Source: Actinomycetes bacterium
GTDB lineage: Bacteria > Auribacterota > JAJCYG01
Reading direction: 5' to 3'
DNA length: 42,836 bases
NCBI GenBank assembly: GCA_029263055.1
Contig: JAJCYG010000117.1
Span: forward strand, 1 to 42,836
The position numbers were made by a program, and so were the translations under genes. The notes below the pieces were generated by a model. That model did no database searches. It saw nothing but the letters and a program-made list of their open reading frames with translations, and was not told the DNA's origin. Below, in pieces: positions 16,633 through 25,500 of the stretch; position 1 is the stretch's first letter; the number at the start of each line of letters is the position of its first letter.

Positions 16633-17397
16633 TTAAGGTTGGAGCTGAAACACAAAATCAGCTTCTTGTGTCTCTTGTGGTTGAACTTCAAGGACTTGGG
16701 ATTGGGCTCCCAATTTTTCATGCCATACTTCCACTACATATTTACCTGCAGGCAAGGGAGAAAAAGAAAAGCTGCCATCTGCTTGGGTTACGGCAAAATA
16801 AGGGTGATCAAACACACCAATGTAACCTTTCATCCAAGGATGCAGGTCACATCTAATCGGCACAGCCACTTCTGATTCTTTTAATGTGCTCATTCGACGC
16901 ATTCCTTTTGAAGGAAAACCAATATTAAAACCTCGAGAATTTTTTGCGCGGGCATTCACATTGTGTAGTGTTGGATCACTATTTAATAATTCAATTTGTT
17001 GATATTTTTGAATCGCAATAACGTGAGGGATAAACATACACCCTTTTTGATCAAGCAAAACAGATTCTTTTGGGATAGGGAATTGATACCCTTCCAAACC
17101 TTCTTTGATATAAACAATGGCATTTTGTAAAAGACCATTCTCAGCAAGGAGGTCTTCTGAAAAAAGATCTCCATGGGCCAACATACTGCATTCTGGATTA
17201 CCCGAAATTCTTAACTTACGCGCTTTAGGAACCGCGCCCTCAAAGCGAACAACCCCTTTAATGGTGGCAGCCTGAGCCACATCAATGGGCGGGGTCACCG
17301 TCTGAACAGAATTAGCTGGTTGCGAACCGTTTTGTCCGCAACCAGCTAATAAGAGAATCAATAAAAGTGAGAGAAATTTAGTTGGCAACAGCTGCAT
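16633..17397 (-). CDS. Cupredoxin-like lipoprotein
   Basis: The protein has 254 residues. A lipobox LLAGC gives a lipidated cysteine at 20, so it is anchored on the periplasmic side. A type-1 copper site is suggested by a histidine in TLHNV and the C-x2-H-x2-M spacing in RCDLHPWM. A C-terminal carboxypeptidase-regulatory-like beta domain follows (DGSFSFSPLPAGKYVVEVWHE). A role in periplasmic electron transfer or copper handling is inferred from the fold. The ATG at 17397 lies inside the end of grxD (20-bp overlap) and has no ribosome-binding sequence of its own, so it should depend on translation of grxD. A TTG one codon earlier is equally possible. Confidence 0.8.
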   Translation of the reverse strand: MQLLPTKFLSLLLILLLAGCGQNGSQPANSVQTVTPPIDVAQAATIKGVVRFEGAVPKARKLRISGNPECSMLAHGDLFSEDLLAENGLLQNAIVYIKEGLEGYQFPIPKESVLLDQKGCMFIPHVIAIQKYQQIELLNSDPTLHNVNARAKNSRGFNIGFPSKGMRRMSTLKESEVAVPIRCDLHPWMKGYIGVFDHPYFAVTQADGSFSFSPLPAGKYVVEVWHEKLGAQSQVLEVQPQETQEADFVFQLQP

Positions 17398-17707
17398 CAA
17401 CCAATTTTTTCAATTCGCCACTTTGGTAGAGTTCAGTCACAATGTCAGAACCGCCCACTAATTTTCCACCGATAAAAAGTTGTGGGAAAGTAGGCCATTT
17501 GGAATAAACTTCTAAATAGTTCCAATAGTCTTGGTCATCGAGCACATTGCGATCTTCAAAAGGAACTTCCAAACGTTTCACACATTCTGCAGCTTGAGCA
17601 GAAAAACCACATTGTGGAAAATCTTTGGTCCCCTTCATATAAAGAATTACTTTATTATTTTTTACTTCTTCTTCAATTTTAACTAAGGCTTCTTCTTTTG
17701 TAGACAT
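17378..17707 (-). CDS. grxD: Monothiol glutaredoxin (Grx4 type)
   Basis: A CGFS-type glutaredoxin of 109 residues: C33 in the CGFS active site, KGTKDFPQ before it, then WPTFPQLFIGGKLVGGSDI, the glutathione-binding part. These proteins carry [2Fe-2S] clusters, usually as heterodimers with BolA, and take part in iron-sulfur trafficking. The neighbour directly upstream is bolA. The ATG at 17707 has AAAGGAGA upstream; an earlier GTG is not needed. Its 3' end overlaps the lipoprotein gene. Confidence 0.95.
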   Translation of the reverse strand: MSTKEEALVKIEEEVKNNKVILYMKGTKDFPQCGFSAQAAECVKRLEVPFEDRNVLDDQDYWNYLEVYSKWPTFPQLFIGGKLVGGSDIVTELYQSGELKKLVDAAVAN

Positions 17708-17730
17708 AATCACTTCTCCTTTAAAAAAAC

Positions 17731-17961
17731 TTACGGTGTTTTAGTTTTTATTGATATGGCGTGAATCGCATCACTGGCAATATGCTCATTTAATGGCTGC
17801 ATCACCATTTGATGTTGTTCAATGAGGCCCTTCCCTTCAAAAGCAGGGGCTGTCACATTGACTTGAAAGTGATCACTGGTTCCGGTTGTGTCTATCACTT
17901 CGACTTCTGAATCAGCAATAGCACCTTTTAAAATTTCAACTATTTTCTCTGGGGCAAACAT
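17731..17961 (-). CDS. bolA: BolA/IbaG family protein
   Basis: A 76-residue BolA-fold protein with the class signature DTTGTSDHFQVNVTAPAF and the conserved histidine near the C-terminus (DAIHAISI). BolA proteins bind [2Fe-2S] clusters together with monothiol glutaredoxins; here grxD follows 23 bp downstream, the classic pairing. A strong GAGGAGAAG ribosome-binding sequence precedes the ATG. Its short size and lack of an extended loop are closer to IbaG/YrbA than to E. coli BolA. Confidence 0.92.
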   Translation of the reverse strand: MFAPEKIVEILKGAIADSEVEVIDTTGTSDHFQVNVTAPAFEGKGLIEQHQMVMQPLNEHIASDAIHAISIKTKTP

Positions 17962-17991
17962 ACTCTTCTTCTCCTCGATAATAAGTTGGAA

Positions 17992-17997
17992 TATAAT
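17992..17997 (+). promoter_or_regulatory. -10 element of a predicted leaderless transcript
   Basis: TATAAT with a 9-bp gap to the ATG at 18007 of the cysteine-cluster gene, which has no ribosome-binding sequence. The spacing is the same as at aguB. The -35 region is weak. Confidence 0.5.
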
Positions 17998-18006
17998 AGT
18001 AAAACT

Positions 18007-18327
18007 ATGGATTTAACTCAATTTAAATGCCAACGCTGTAATAAGTGCTGCGAACAACCCGGAGATGTTACGCTTCGCCATGGGGAAGAAGAGCTTATGG
18101 CTCAGTTCCTAGGGCTAGACACCCGTGATTTTGTGAATCAATACTGTGATATGCCTGTAAAACCAAGGCTTATTTTAAAGGAAAATACAAATCAACACTG
18201 CATTTTCTTAACAAAAGAGGGGTGTTCTATCTATGCAGCCCGCCCCTCACAATGCCGTGACTTCCCGTTAAAATGGATAGCCCCTACTAGCTTTGATACC
18301 TGTGAAGGATTACAAAAACTCTTATGA
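18007..18327 (+). CDS. YkgJ-type cysteine-cluster protein
   Basis: A 106-residue protein with the zinc/iron-chelating cysteine-cluster pattern: CQRCNKCC at the start, then HCIFLTKEGCSIYAARPSQCRDFP. The family (YkgJ/UPF0153) is thought to bind metal; its function is not established. I chose the ATG at 18007 rather than a TTG at 17986, which lies upstream of a TATAAT. The last 4 bp overlap the next gene (ATGA), so the two are co-translated. Confidence 0.85.
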   Translation: MDLTQFKCQRCNKCCEQPGDVTLRHGEEELMAQFLGLDTRDFVNQYCDMPVKPRLILKENTNQHCIFLTKEGCSIYAARPSQCRDFPLKWIAPTSFDTCEGLQKLL

Positions 18328-18740
18328 GCCGATTCCCTGTATCTGAAGAAAAAGAAAAAAACCTTTTAGCCAAGATGGCTAAGTTGGGTGTTTTTGAAAA
18401 AGAGATTCAGGAAAAGTTTGTCCGCTCTTCTGGAGCCGGAGGACAAAATGTAAACAAAGTCTCTACCTGCGTCTGGCTAAAACATAAGCCAACAGGCCTC
18501 GAAGTAAAGTGTCAACGCGAACGTTCTCAAAGCATGAACCGGTTTTTAGCACGGCGTATGCTTCTAAATAAAATTGAGCAAAAAATATTAGGTAAAAAAA
18601 GTGAAGAAAAAAAGAAACAAGAAAAGATAAAAAGACAAAAACGACGTCGCTCCCGTCGTGCTAAAAACAAAATGTTAGATGATAAACAGAAAGTTTCAGA
18701 GAAGAAGTCACGCAGAAAAAAAGTGGATGAAAGTGACTAG
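18324..18740 (+). CDS. ArfB-like peptidyl-tRNA hydrolase / release-factor homologue
   Basis: A 138-residue class-I release-factor-type protein lacking codon-recognition domains. The catalytic GGQ is in RSSGAGGQNVNKVST, and the C-terminal tail is very rich in Lys/Arg, as in ArfB/YaeJ, which inserts its basic tail into the mRNA channel of stalled ribosomes and hydrolyses peptidyl-tRNA. The tail here is long, with KKKQEKIKRQKRRRSRR. RF-H is a possible alternative. It overlaps the cysteine-cluster gene by 4 bp. Confidence 0.88.
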   Translation: MSRFPVSEEKEKNLLAKMAKLGVFEKEIQEKFVRSSGAGGQNVNKVSTCVWLKHKPTGLEVKCQRERSQSMNRFLARRMLLNKIEQKILGKKSEEKKKQEKIKRQKRRRSRRAKNKMLDDKQKVSEKKSRRKKVDESD

Positions 18741-18748
18741 TCTAAAGA

Positions 18749-19087
18749 CTATAAAGCTTCAGAACCCACTTCACCGGTACGAATACGAATCACACTTTCA
18801 ATATTAGAGACAAACACTTTTCCATCTCCGATTTTACCTGTAGACGCATTCTTTGTGATCGCTTCAACCACTTCAACCTCAAGATTGTCATCAACAACCA
18901 CTTCAATCTTAACCTTAGGCTGAAAGTTCACCTGGTATTCGCTACCACGATAAATCTCTTTATGCCCTTTTTGACGGCCAAATCCTTGAACTTCAATGGC
19001 TGTCAAACCTTGAACCCCTAACTTAATCAAATCATCACGAATCGCCTCAAGTTTATCGGGTCTAATAATCGCTTCAATTTTTTTCAT
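18749..19087 (-). CDS. glnB: PII nitrogen-regulatory protein (copy 1)
   Basis: A 112-residue PII signal protein that senses 2-oxoglutarate, ATP and ADP and controls ammonium transport and assimilation. The T-loop is intact with the modifiable Y51 in IYRGSEYQV, and TGKIGDGKVFV (B-loop) and RIRTGEVG are present. It is about 80% identical to copy 2 at 20686 on the same strand. Unlike copy 2 it is not adjacent to amtB, being separated by an exported methyltransferase-like gene in opposite orientation. GAGGAG precedes the ATG. Confidence 0.95.
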   Translation of the reverse strand: MKKIEAIIRPDKLEAIRDDLIKLGVQGLTAIEVQGFGRQKGHKEIYRGSEYQVNFQPKVKIEVVVDDNLEVEVVEAITKNASTGKIGDGKVFVSNIESVIRIRTGEVGSEAL

Positions 19088-19241
19088 AGCTGTTTCTCCT
19101 CTTAATATAATTTTAACATTAAAAGAGACTTAGCGTCAGATTGTAGAAAACAGGTAAAAACGACAATCCTAAGTAACTGATAAAGAGAATCTTATAGCGT
19201 TGATCCGTCGATTATATAAATTTGTGTTAACTTTAATATAG

Positions 19242-20606
19242 ATGCATTTATCTAAAATTAGACTCTCAGCCCTAGCTATATGCTTAGGAGTAAGCTTTTC
19301 TGAAATCTCTCTAGAAAAGACTTTCAAACAATCTCTTGCTCCAGATTCGTCTATCCAAGAGCAAAAAGAAAAGATCAAACTCTCTCATCTTGAAATAGTC
19401 ACTCCAGAAAACATCAAACCAAAAAATTTCGACTCAATGGCAAGAACAACATCGCTGTTCCCTCGAGCTGTAGACATAAAACGAATCATGCTTTTAGCTC
19501 ATGCTTCTGCTCAATCTCATGGTAGAGAAAAACCAACCATTGTCAGTGTTGGATGTGGGTCTTTTTTCATGGAAAACTTAATGGCTCAAGAAGGAGCCAC
19601 GGTCATTGGAATCGATCCCAATGAAGAGTTAGTAAAAAAAGTAGCACGTATTTACAATCTCAAAGAGACAAAACCTGGTTCTAAGATATATGTTTCGACA
19701 AATAAAAAGGCCGACTTAATTGCTATGGTAGGAAGTGCGCGACAAGCCCCTTTTCTTTTATCGAAAATTAAAGGGATTTCTTTTTCCCCTTATCCAAATG
19801 AAATTCAAGAATTAGAAAGAAAGCTACAACAAGAGATTCGTCAAATTTCGCCGTTGTTTGATCTTTTTCATGAATTAAGCGAGCAACAAGACAAAACAGC
19901 ACTATCTAAGGTGGTAGACGAAATAAAAGAGAAGTACCCAGCATTACTTGATCTCTATGAAAAAATTCGTGAAACAAAAATCCGTTATCGATCGGAAGGG
20001 AAATCTAACAATCCTATAGATCTTGTTTTTAATTCATGGATGCCCGATGGAATCGATTTAAGAAGGGACTTGGAAGAGTTAGGAGCAGAATTTTTAGTTT
20101 TAGCTGGAGATGAGACATGGGAATTTACAGGAGTTGATGTCGAAGCATATTGGTTTTCGACCAATGAAATAGAAGATATCCCTATATTTTATTTTATTAA
20201 AGAAGGTATTTTCAAAAACACATATGATGAAAGCCTTCAATACCCGTTAGCCTCTTCTTGGAATGCTCCCTCTGCAGCTTCACATAAAAGTCAATATTAT
20301 GTCTATACGTCAAAAGACGCATCTAAGAAATCTTTTGATCTAGCAAAAGCGACTACTAAAGTTCAGTTAGAAAAAGAGACTGACATGCCATTGCCATGGG
20401 AATTTAAAGATTTTTGGAATGAAGCAGATTATAGAATGACTCCCTTAGAAGCCAGCAGCTGGCGATTGGTTTCTGATCAATTTGCTATGTCAGAGACATT
20501 TCGAGAAACCGATTTGGCTAGAACGATAGAATCAAAACATCAAGCATTCTTAAATCTTTTAACTCGGGTTCGACCTTCATTACAAACCATTGAAACATCT
20601 CTTTAA
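19242..20606 (+). CDS. Exported methyltransferase-like protein
   Basis: The 454-residue protein has a short basic start and a hydrophobic stretch (about 8-20), then LAPDS (32-36), the motif shared with four other exported proteins here. From about 95 it has a Rossmann-type SAM-binding signature: PTIVSVGCGSFFMENLMAQ, then ATVIGIDPNEELV, where the acidic D follows strand 2. A later VFNSWMPDG could be the motif IV/catalytic region. The substrate is unknown. It is inserted, in opposite orientation, between two near-identical PII genes. No clear ribosome-binding site is visible before the ATG. The predicted signal peptide is weaker than those of its motif relatives. Confidence 0.7.
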   Translation: MHLSKIRLSALAICLGVSFSEISLEKTFKQSLAPDSSIQEQKEKIKLSHLEIVTPENIKPKNFDSMARTTSLFPRAVDIKRIMLLAHASAQSHGREKPTIVSVGCGSFFMENLMAQEGATVIGIDPNEELVKKVARIYNLKETKPGSKIYVSTNKKADLIAMVGSARQAPFLLSKIKGISFSPYPNEIQELERKLQQEIRQISPLFDLFHELSEQQDKTALSKVVDEIKEKYPALLDLYEKIRETKIRYRSEGKSNNPIDLVFNSWMPDGIDLRRDLEELGAEFLVLAGDETWEFTGVDVEAYWFSTNEIEDIPIFYFIKEGIFKNTYDESLQYPLASSWNAPSAASHKSQYYVYTSKDASKKSFDLAKATTKVQLEKETDMPLPWEFKDFWNEADYRMTPLEASSWRLVSDQFAMSETFRETDLARTIESKHQAFLNLLTRVRPSLQTIETSL

Positions 20607-20627
20607 CACACACACATATATTGGAAC

Positions 20628-20665
20628 AAAAAAAGAAGGGCTTGGCGGTTAGGCCAAGCCCTTCT
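20628..20665 (-). terminator. Terminator of the amtB-glnK operon
   Basis: A perfect 12-bp stem (AGAAGGGCTTGG, 20634-20645, with 20654-20665) followed, on the minus strand, by a run of seven T residues. It sits between the convergent methyltransferase-like gene and PII copy 2. Confidence 0.9.
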
Positions 20666-20685
20666 GGTACGGCTGACTGGGAAGT

Positions 20686-21024
20686 TTATAGAGCTTCTGC
20701 TCCGACTTCGCCGGTACGAATGCGGACCGCGTTAGAGATATCAGAAACAAAAATCTTTCCATCCCCAATTTGACCTGTTTTGGCATTCTTTGAAATCACT
20801 TCGATCACTTTTTCTTCCAAGCTGTCATCCACAACAACTTCGATTTTGATCTTAGGTTGAAAACTAACTTGGTATTCACTACCACGGTAGATTTCTTTGT
20901 GTCCTTTTTGACGGCCAAACCCACGTACTTCAATGGCTGTCAAACCTTGCACACCTAACTTGACCAAATCTTCACGAATGTCGTCTACTTTTGCTGGTCG
21001 AATAATCGCTTCTATTTTTTTCAT
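20686..21024 (-). CDS. glnK: PII nitrogen-regulatory protein (copy 2, with amtB)
   Basis: A 112-residue PII protein with Y51 in the T-loop (IYRGSEYQV), TGQIGDGKIFV and RIRTGEVG. It follows amtB by 31 bp in the same operon, the standard amtB-glnK pairing (order reversed relative to E. coli), so it most likely plugs the ammonium channel when nitrogen is sufficient. Expression should come from the sigma54 promoter upstream of amtB. Confidence 0.95.
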   Translation of the reverse strand: MKKIEAIIRPAKVDDIREDLVKLGVQGLTAIEVRGFGRQKGHKEIYRGSEYQVSFQPKIKIEVVVDDSLEEKVIEVISKNAKTGQIGDGKIFVSDISNAVRIRTGEVGAEAL

Positions 21025-21055
21025 TTTTATTATTCCTTCTATTTAATTAAACAAC

Positions 21056-22354
21056 TTAAATGGAGTATCCTTCTTCACCGTGTTGAGAAATGTCCAATCC
21101 TTCTTCTTCTTCAGACTCGCTCACACGTAAGCCCATAACTGCTTGGACCACTTTTAAGATGATGAAAGTACCCACCATTGCGAAGACGATTGTTGCGCCA
21201 ACAGCAATTGCTTGTTTGATGATCAACTCAAAACCACCACCGAAGAAAAGGCCATCTCCACCACCAGAGTTTACTGCTGTAGAAGCAAATAAACCGGTTG
21301 CAAGCGCGCCCCAGGCTCCACCCACACCATGGACACCAAAGACATCCAATGCATCGTCATAACCTAGTTTGTTTTTCAATTGAACACCGTAGTAGCAGAA
21401 AAGACCTGCTGCAAAACCAATGAGAATTGCAGGAAAAGCACCCACAAACCCACAAGCAGGTGTGATAGCAACCAAACCAGCGACGGCACCAGAAGCAGCA
21501 CCCAAGACACTTGATTTACCGCGACCTAATTTTTCAATCACGCACCATCCAAGGATACCAGAAGCAGCTGCCAAATGAGTGACCAAGAAGGCGTTTGTAG
21601 CAACACCATCCATGGCAAGTTCACTACCGGCATTAAAACCAAACCAACCAAACCAAAGAATACCTGCACCCAGTACAGTCATGCTCAAGTTATTTGGAAG
21701 CATTGGCTCTTTACCAAATGATTTTCTTCTACCTAACACTAAGGCAAAAACTAAAGCTGAAACACCAGAACTGATGTGAACCACGGTTCCACCGGCAAAG
21801 TCAAGCGCACCGAGATCACCAATCCAACCACCACCCCAAACCCAGTGACAAAGAGGGTTGTAGATTAACGAAGCCCAAAGCACAACAAACAAGACCATAG
21901 CTCCAAATTTTACACGCTCAGCAATTGCACCTGTAATAAGGGCAACTGTAATGATCGCAAACATCATTTGGAAAATCATGAAAGTCATATGGGAAATAGA
22001 TCCATTGGCTTCTTCAGCACCTACACCTTTAAGGAAGAGGAAGTCACAACCCCCAAACAACCCGCTAATGTCTGTACCAAACGCTGTGGAATAACCATAA
22101 GTAACCCACAACACACTGACCACACCCATGCAGATCACACTGTGCATTAATGTAGAAAGCACGTTTTTCTTACGAACCATACCGCCGTAGAAAAAAGCAA
22201 GTCCGGGTGTCATTAAGAGCACCAATGCAGAACAGACAATGATCCATGTATTGTCAGCCCAATTAATCGCAGCCTCTTCCTGCGCTAAAGCGGTTGATGC
22301 CATGCCAATCAGGCCAAGCAACGAACCGAATATGATAGATAGTTTCTTCTTCAT
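21056..22354 (-). CDS. amtB: Ammonium transporter
   Basis: The protein has 432 residues: a cleavable signal peptide (MKKKLSIIFGSLLGLIGM, cut near ALA-Q), then eleven hydrophobic segments typical of Amt/Mep channels. Conserved parts are TPGLAFFYGGMVRKKN, WVTYGYSTAFG, DFAGGTVVHISSG (first channel histidine region), WFGWFGFNAGS, and DVFGVHGVGGAWGALATGLF (second histidine region). It is the first gene of the amtB-glnK operon, with GGGAGG before the ATG and a perfect sigma54 promoter 67 bp upstream. Confidence 0.97.
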   Translation of the reverse strand: MKKKLSIIFGSLLGLIGMASTALAQEEAAINWADNTWIIVCSALVLLMTPGLAFFYGGMVRKKNVLSTLMHSVICMGVVSVLWVTYGYSTAFGTDISGLFGGCDFLFLKGVGAEEANGSISHMTFMIFQMMFAIITVALITGAIAERVKFGAMVLFVVLWASLIYNPLCHWVWGGGWIGDLGALDFAGGTVVHISSGVSALVFALVLGRRKSFGKEPMLPNNLSMTVLGAGILWFGWFGFNAGSELAMDGVATNAFLVTHLAAASGILGWCVIEKLGRGKSSVLGAASGAVAGLVAITPACGFVGAFPAILIGFAAGLFCYYGVQLKNKLGYDDALDVFGVHGVGGAWGALATGLFASTAVNSGGGDGLFFGGGFELIIKQAIAVGATIVFAMVGTFIILKVVQAVMGLRVSESEEEEGLDISQHGEEGYSI

Positions 22355-22420
22355 TTATTTCCTCCCATTATAGTTCTCATTAAAATAAGTACAAATTAAG
22401 ACAAAAGACGGTCTGGATAA

Positions 22421-22437
22421 AGCAATGACCGTGCCAA
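22421..22437 (-). promoter_or_regulatory. sigma54 (RpoN) promoter of amtB-glnK
   Basis: On the minus strand TTGGCACGGTCATTGCT matches the -24/-12 consensus (TGGCAC-N5-TTGC) at every conserved base with exact spacing. It implies nitrogen control through RpoN and an NtrC-type activator. I found no clear NtrC palindrome in the remaining upstream spacer. Confidence 0.88.
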
Positions 22438-22525
22438 GTTAAAATGACGTGTTTTAAGCAGAAACCAGTACAACAGCAGCGATTCTACACTAAAAACTCA
22501 ATTTTTTTAAGCATTTTGCCTGTTT

Positions 22526-25500
22526 TTAGGCACTTTTTGCTAAGGGAGGGGGCTCTTCGTCTTTTTTCTTTTTTTCGTAGAATTGGTCGGATTCAGTAGA
22601 GCCTTCAAGGGCTTTGGTTTGAGATTTGCCGCCAGATAAGAATTGAGTGAGTTTGTCGTAATAGCCTGTTCTTACCTCACGTTGGTGGCGGTCTCCGGTG
22701 TAGCCTTGTTCTTCGCTTGCAAATTCAGGCTCTTGGACTTTTTCAACATACGCTTTCATGCCTTGATCTTTGTAGACTCGGGCAAATTGAAATGATTGAT
22801 GCCACAGCCCATGAATTCCGGCAAGCGTAATAAACTGATACACGGCACCCAGTGCAGCAAGGTCTTCTTGAAAACTTGCAATTTCTTTATCTGAAAGTTT
22901 GGAGCGCCAATTAAAAGAAGGAGAACAGTTGTAAGCAAATTTTTTATCTTTAAAAGGATGTGATTTGCCCCCATCTGGGCTATAGCCTCGAACTCCTTCT
23001 GTAAATTCTTTGAACTCGGCCACACTTGGATGCGAAGTCTCCATCCAAATTAAATCAGCATAAGGGGCATAGGCAATGGCACGACGGATCGAACCTTCGA
23101 CGCCTCCATGAACTAAAAAATATCCTTTGTCAGGGTCTCTTGCTGGTTTCCATTTTTTAGTGAGATCAAGCAGACCTTTTTTCTCAGCAATATCAAAGGT
23201 CATAATTCCTTTTTTAAACGCGGCATCAGACTTAGCCCCCCCGGCTGCTTTTATTTCTGAGCGATTGATAAAGGCTTTAATCTCTTCATAGCTTAGACCT
23301 TTTGTCGAGCCAATCATCAATGCTTTGTCGTAAGGGTCAATATCAGACATCAGCAGCTGTGCTGAATCAGCGTCGGTTCGAGCAATTAAAATAGTAGGGG
23401 TTTTCATCACATCAGCAGCAATGCGCGCTGTATTTAAGGTTCGAATAAAATAACTGGTGGGCACTAAAACTTTTCCACCCAAGTGACCACACTTTTTCTC
23501 GGCTGCGACTTGGTCTTCAAAGTGAACACCGGCTGCACCTGCACGAATCATGCTCTTCATTAATTCAAACGCATTGTTGGTTCCACCAAACCCAGCTTCA
23601 GCATCAGCCACAAGTGGGACCACCCAATCAATATCCGGGCGTGTGCCTTCAATATGATGAATTTGCTCTTGTGCTTTTAACGCATTATTAATTTCTCGAA
23701 CCACATCAGGAACGCTGTTGGCTTGATAAATAGATTGATCTGGGAACACAGACAAATCTCGGTTATTAGCTGCGGCGGTTTGCCAACCACTCACATAACC
23801 GGCTTCCAAGCCTGCTTTAACGGCTTGCATGGCTTGATTGCCATTCACAAAACCAAATGTGCGAACCCATTGGCCATTGCGAGTTAACTTCCACAATTTT
23901 TCTGCCGCATGACAGGCCCGCGTGTATTCAATGCTGATTTCACCGTGAAGCATTAAGACTTGATGGGGCGTATAATTTCTTTTGATGCCGGCCCAGCGAG
24001 GGTCTTTAGCCCAGGCTTCTCTCAAAGCTTGTATCTCTTTAGGGTTTTGGAGCGGTTCCTTATCTTCCTGCATTCGACTGATAATTTTGTCTATTTTATC
24101 TAAAAAATCATAGACAAACTCAGGAATAAAGCGGTCTAAATTTTCATTTGTTACTGAAATGGCAAAGAGTTGTTCAGCGACGTTAAGCACCCCTTCATCT
24201 TGAGGGTGTTTTTTAATCAGAACCGCTAACTCTTCTTTAAGCATTTGTCGCACATTTTGCGATGTGACACGAACGCCTTGATCTGTTTTAACCGCTTGCC
24301 AAATCCATTGCCAAAGTTGCGTGCGCGAAATTTCAGCTGTGGCTAAATCTTCCATTAAATTGTTAATCGCCTTAGCCCCTTTACCACGTAACCAATGAGC
24401 TAAATACTCAATACCGACGCTGGCATTAAACCGAATACCCGCCTCAGTGATCTCAAATTTTTCTTTTGTATTCTTGGGATTATTACTCTTAGGAGCTTCA
24501 ATCAATGCCTTTTCCATAAAGGTTTCATACTCTTTACGATCAAACTCTTTTCCGTTTTTAGGTTTTGCTGATGAATCTATCTCTTTAATCACGTCAGTGT
24601 AAGTTAGCTGTCGGCTGAATTGATTCTTTCCGTCGCCCTGTTTTTTAAAAGCAGCGTCGGCAATTTTACGCGTTTGGATCGCCAAACCAGGATGAGCAAT
24701 CCAGGTTCCGTCATGGCCCCGAACAATAAACTCTAATTCTTTATCTTGCTTTACCTTTTCCATCGCCATTTTATTTAAGTCGCGATCATGCAAAGAGTTT
24801 TTCATTAACTTTGTTATCTCTTCTAAAACCTGGTCAATGGTCATCCCATTTGACTTAGCTATTTCATTGGCTAATGGAGAAAGATCAACATCTAAAATGG
24901 GATGATCTGGATTAAACTTTTCAGTCACATTCCCGATATCATCAAAGTAACTCCCTTCTAAATGAAGGACCTTCCAAACCTTAGTGGCTACTTTGGAATC
25001 CAAACCTGGGATCACAGTTTGATAGGAGAGCTGACTCGCTACAGGGATAAAAGCAGACATCCCCCCCATGGCATGAATGCCCCACTTATGACAGGCTCGA
25101 ATCAAATTAAGCACATACGCTTTCATGAAAGTGACTTCCATGGTCACCAATTGTCTGTCTGGTAAAACATGGCGGTAATGATTGCGTAACTTTTTAATGT
25201 AGTCAAACTGGTAATCCCAACGTCCCGCATTGATCCCTGCAATGTGATCTTTTAAAGCCCAGATCGTTTCTTCAACTTGATAGGTTAATGCCAAGGTCTC
25301 AAGCAGCGGTGTCACTTTAATGGTTCCAACAGGAAGACCGAGCATCTCTTCTGAGCGTGTTAAAACTTGGTTCCACCACATCACTTCTTTATAACTTTGT
25401 AACTTAGGAATATAATAGTAAGGAGCCGTTCCTTTTTCTGTTAACGCTTTATGATTATGAAAAAGATACAAACCAAAATCGATTAAAGAAGCAGAAACAT

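Noticed and set aside
18735..18752. AGTCTAAAGACT as terminator between the ArfB-like gene and PII copy 1
   Set aside because: The stem is 5 bp with a 2-nt loop, which is too short to form, and there is no T-run.
21090..21362. Pro/Lys-rich open frame antisense to amtB
   Set aside because: It is a mirror of the conserved AmtB codons, and the composition is typical of antisense reading.
22500..22528. GCCT/AGGC hairpin after the glyoxylate fusion gene as a terminator
   Set aside because: The stem is only 4 bp and lacks a T-run in the minus-strand direction; too weak to call.
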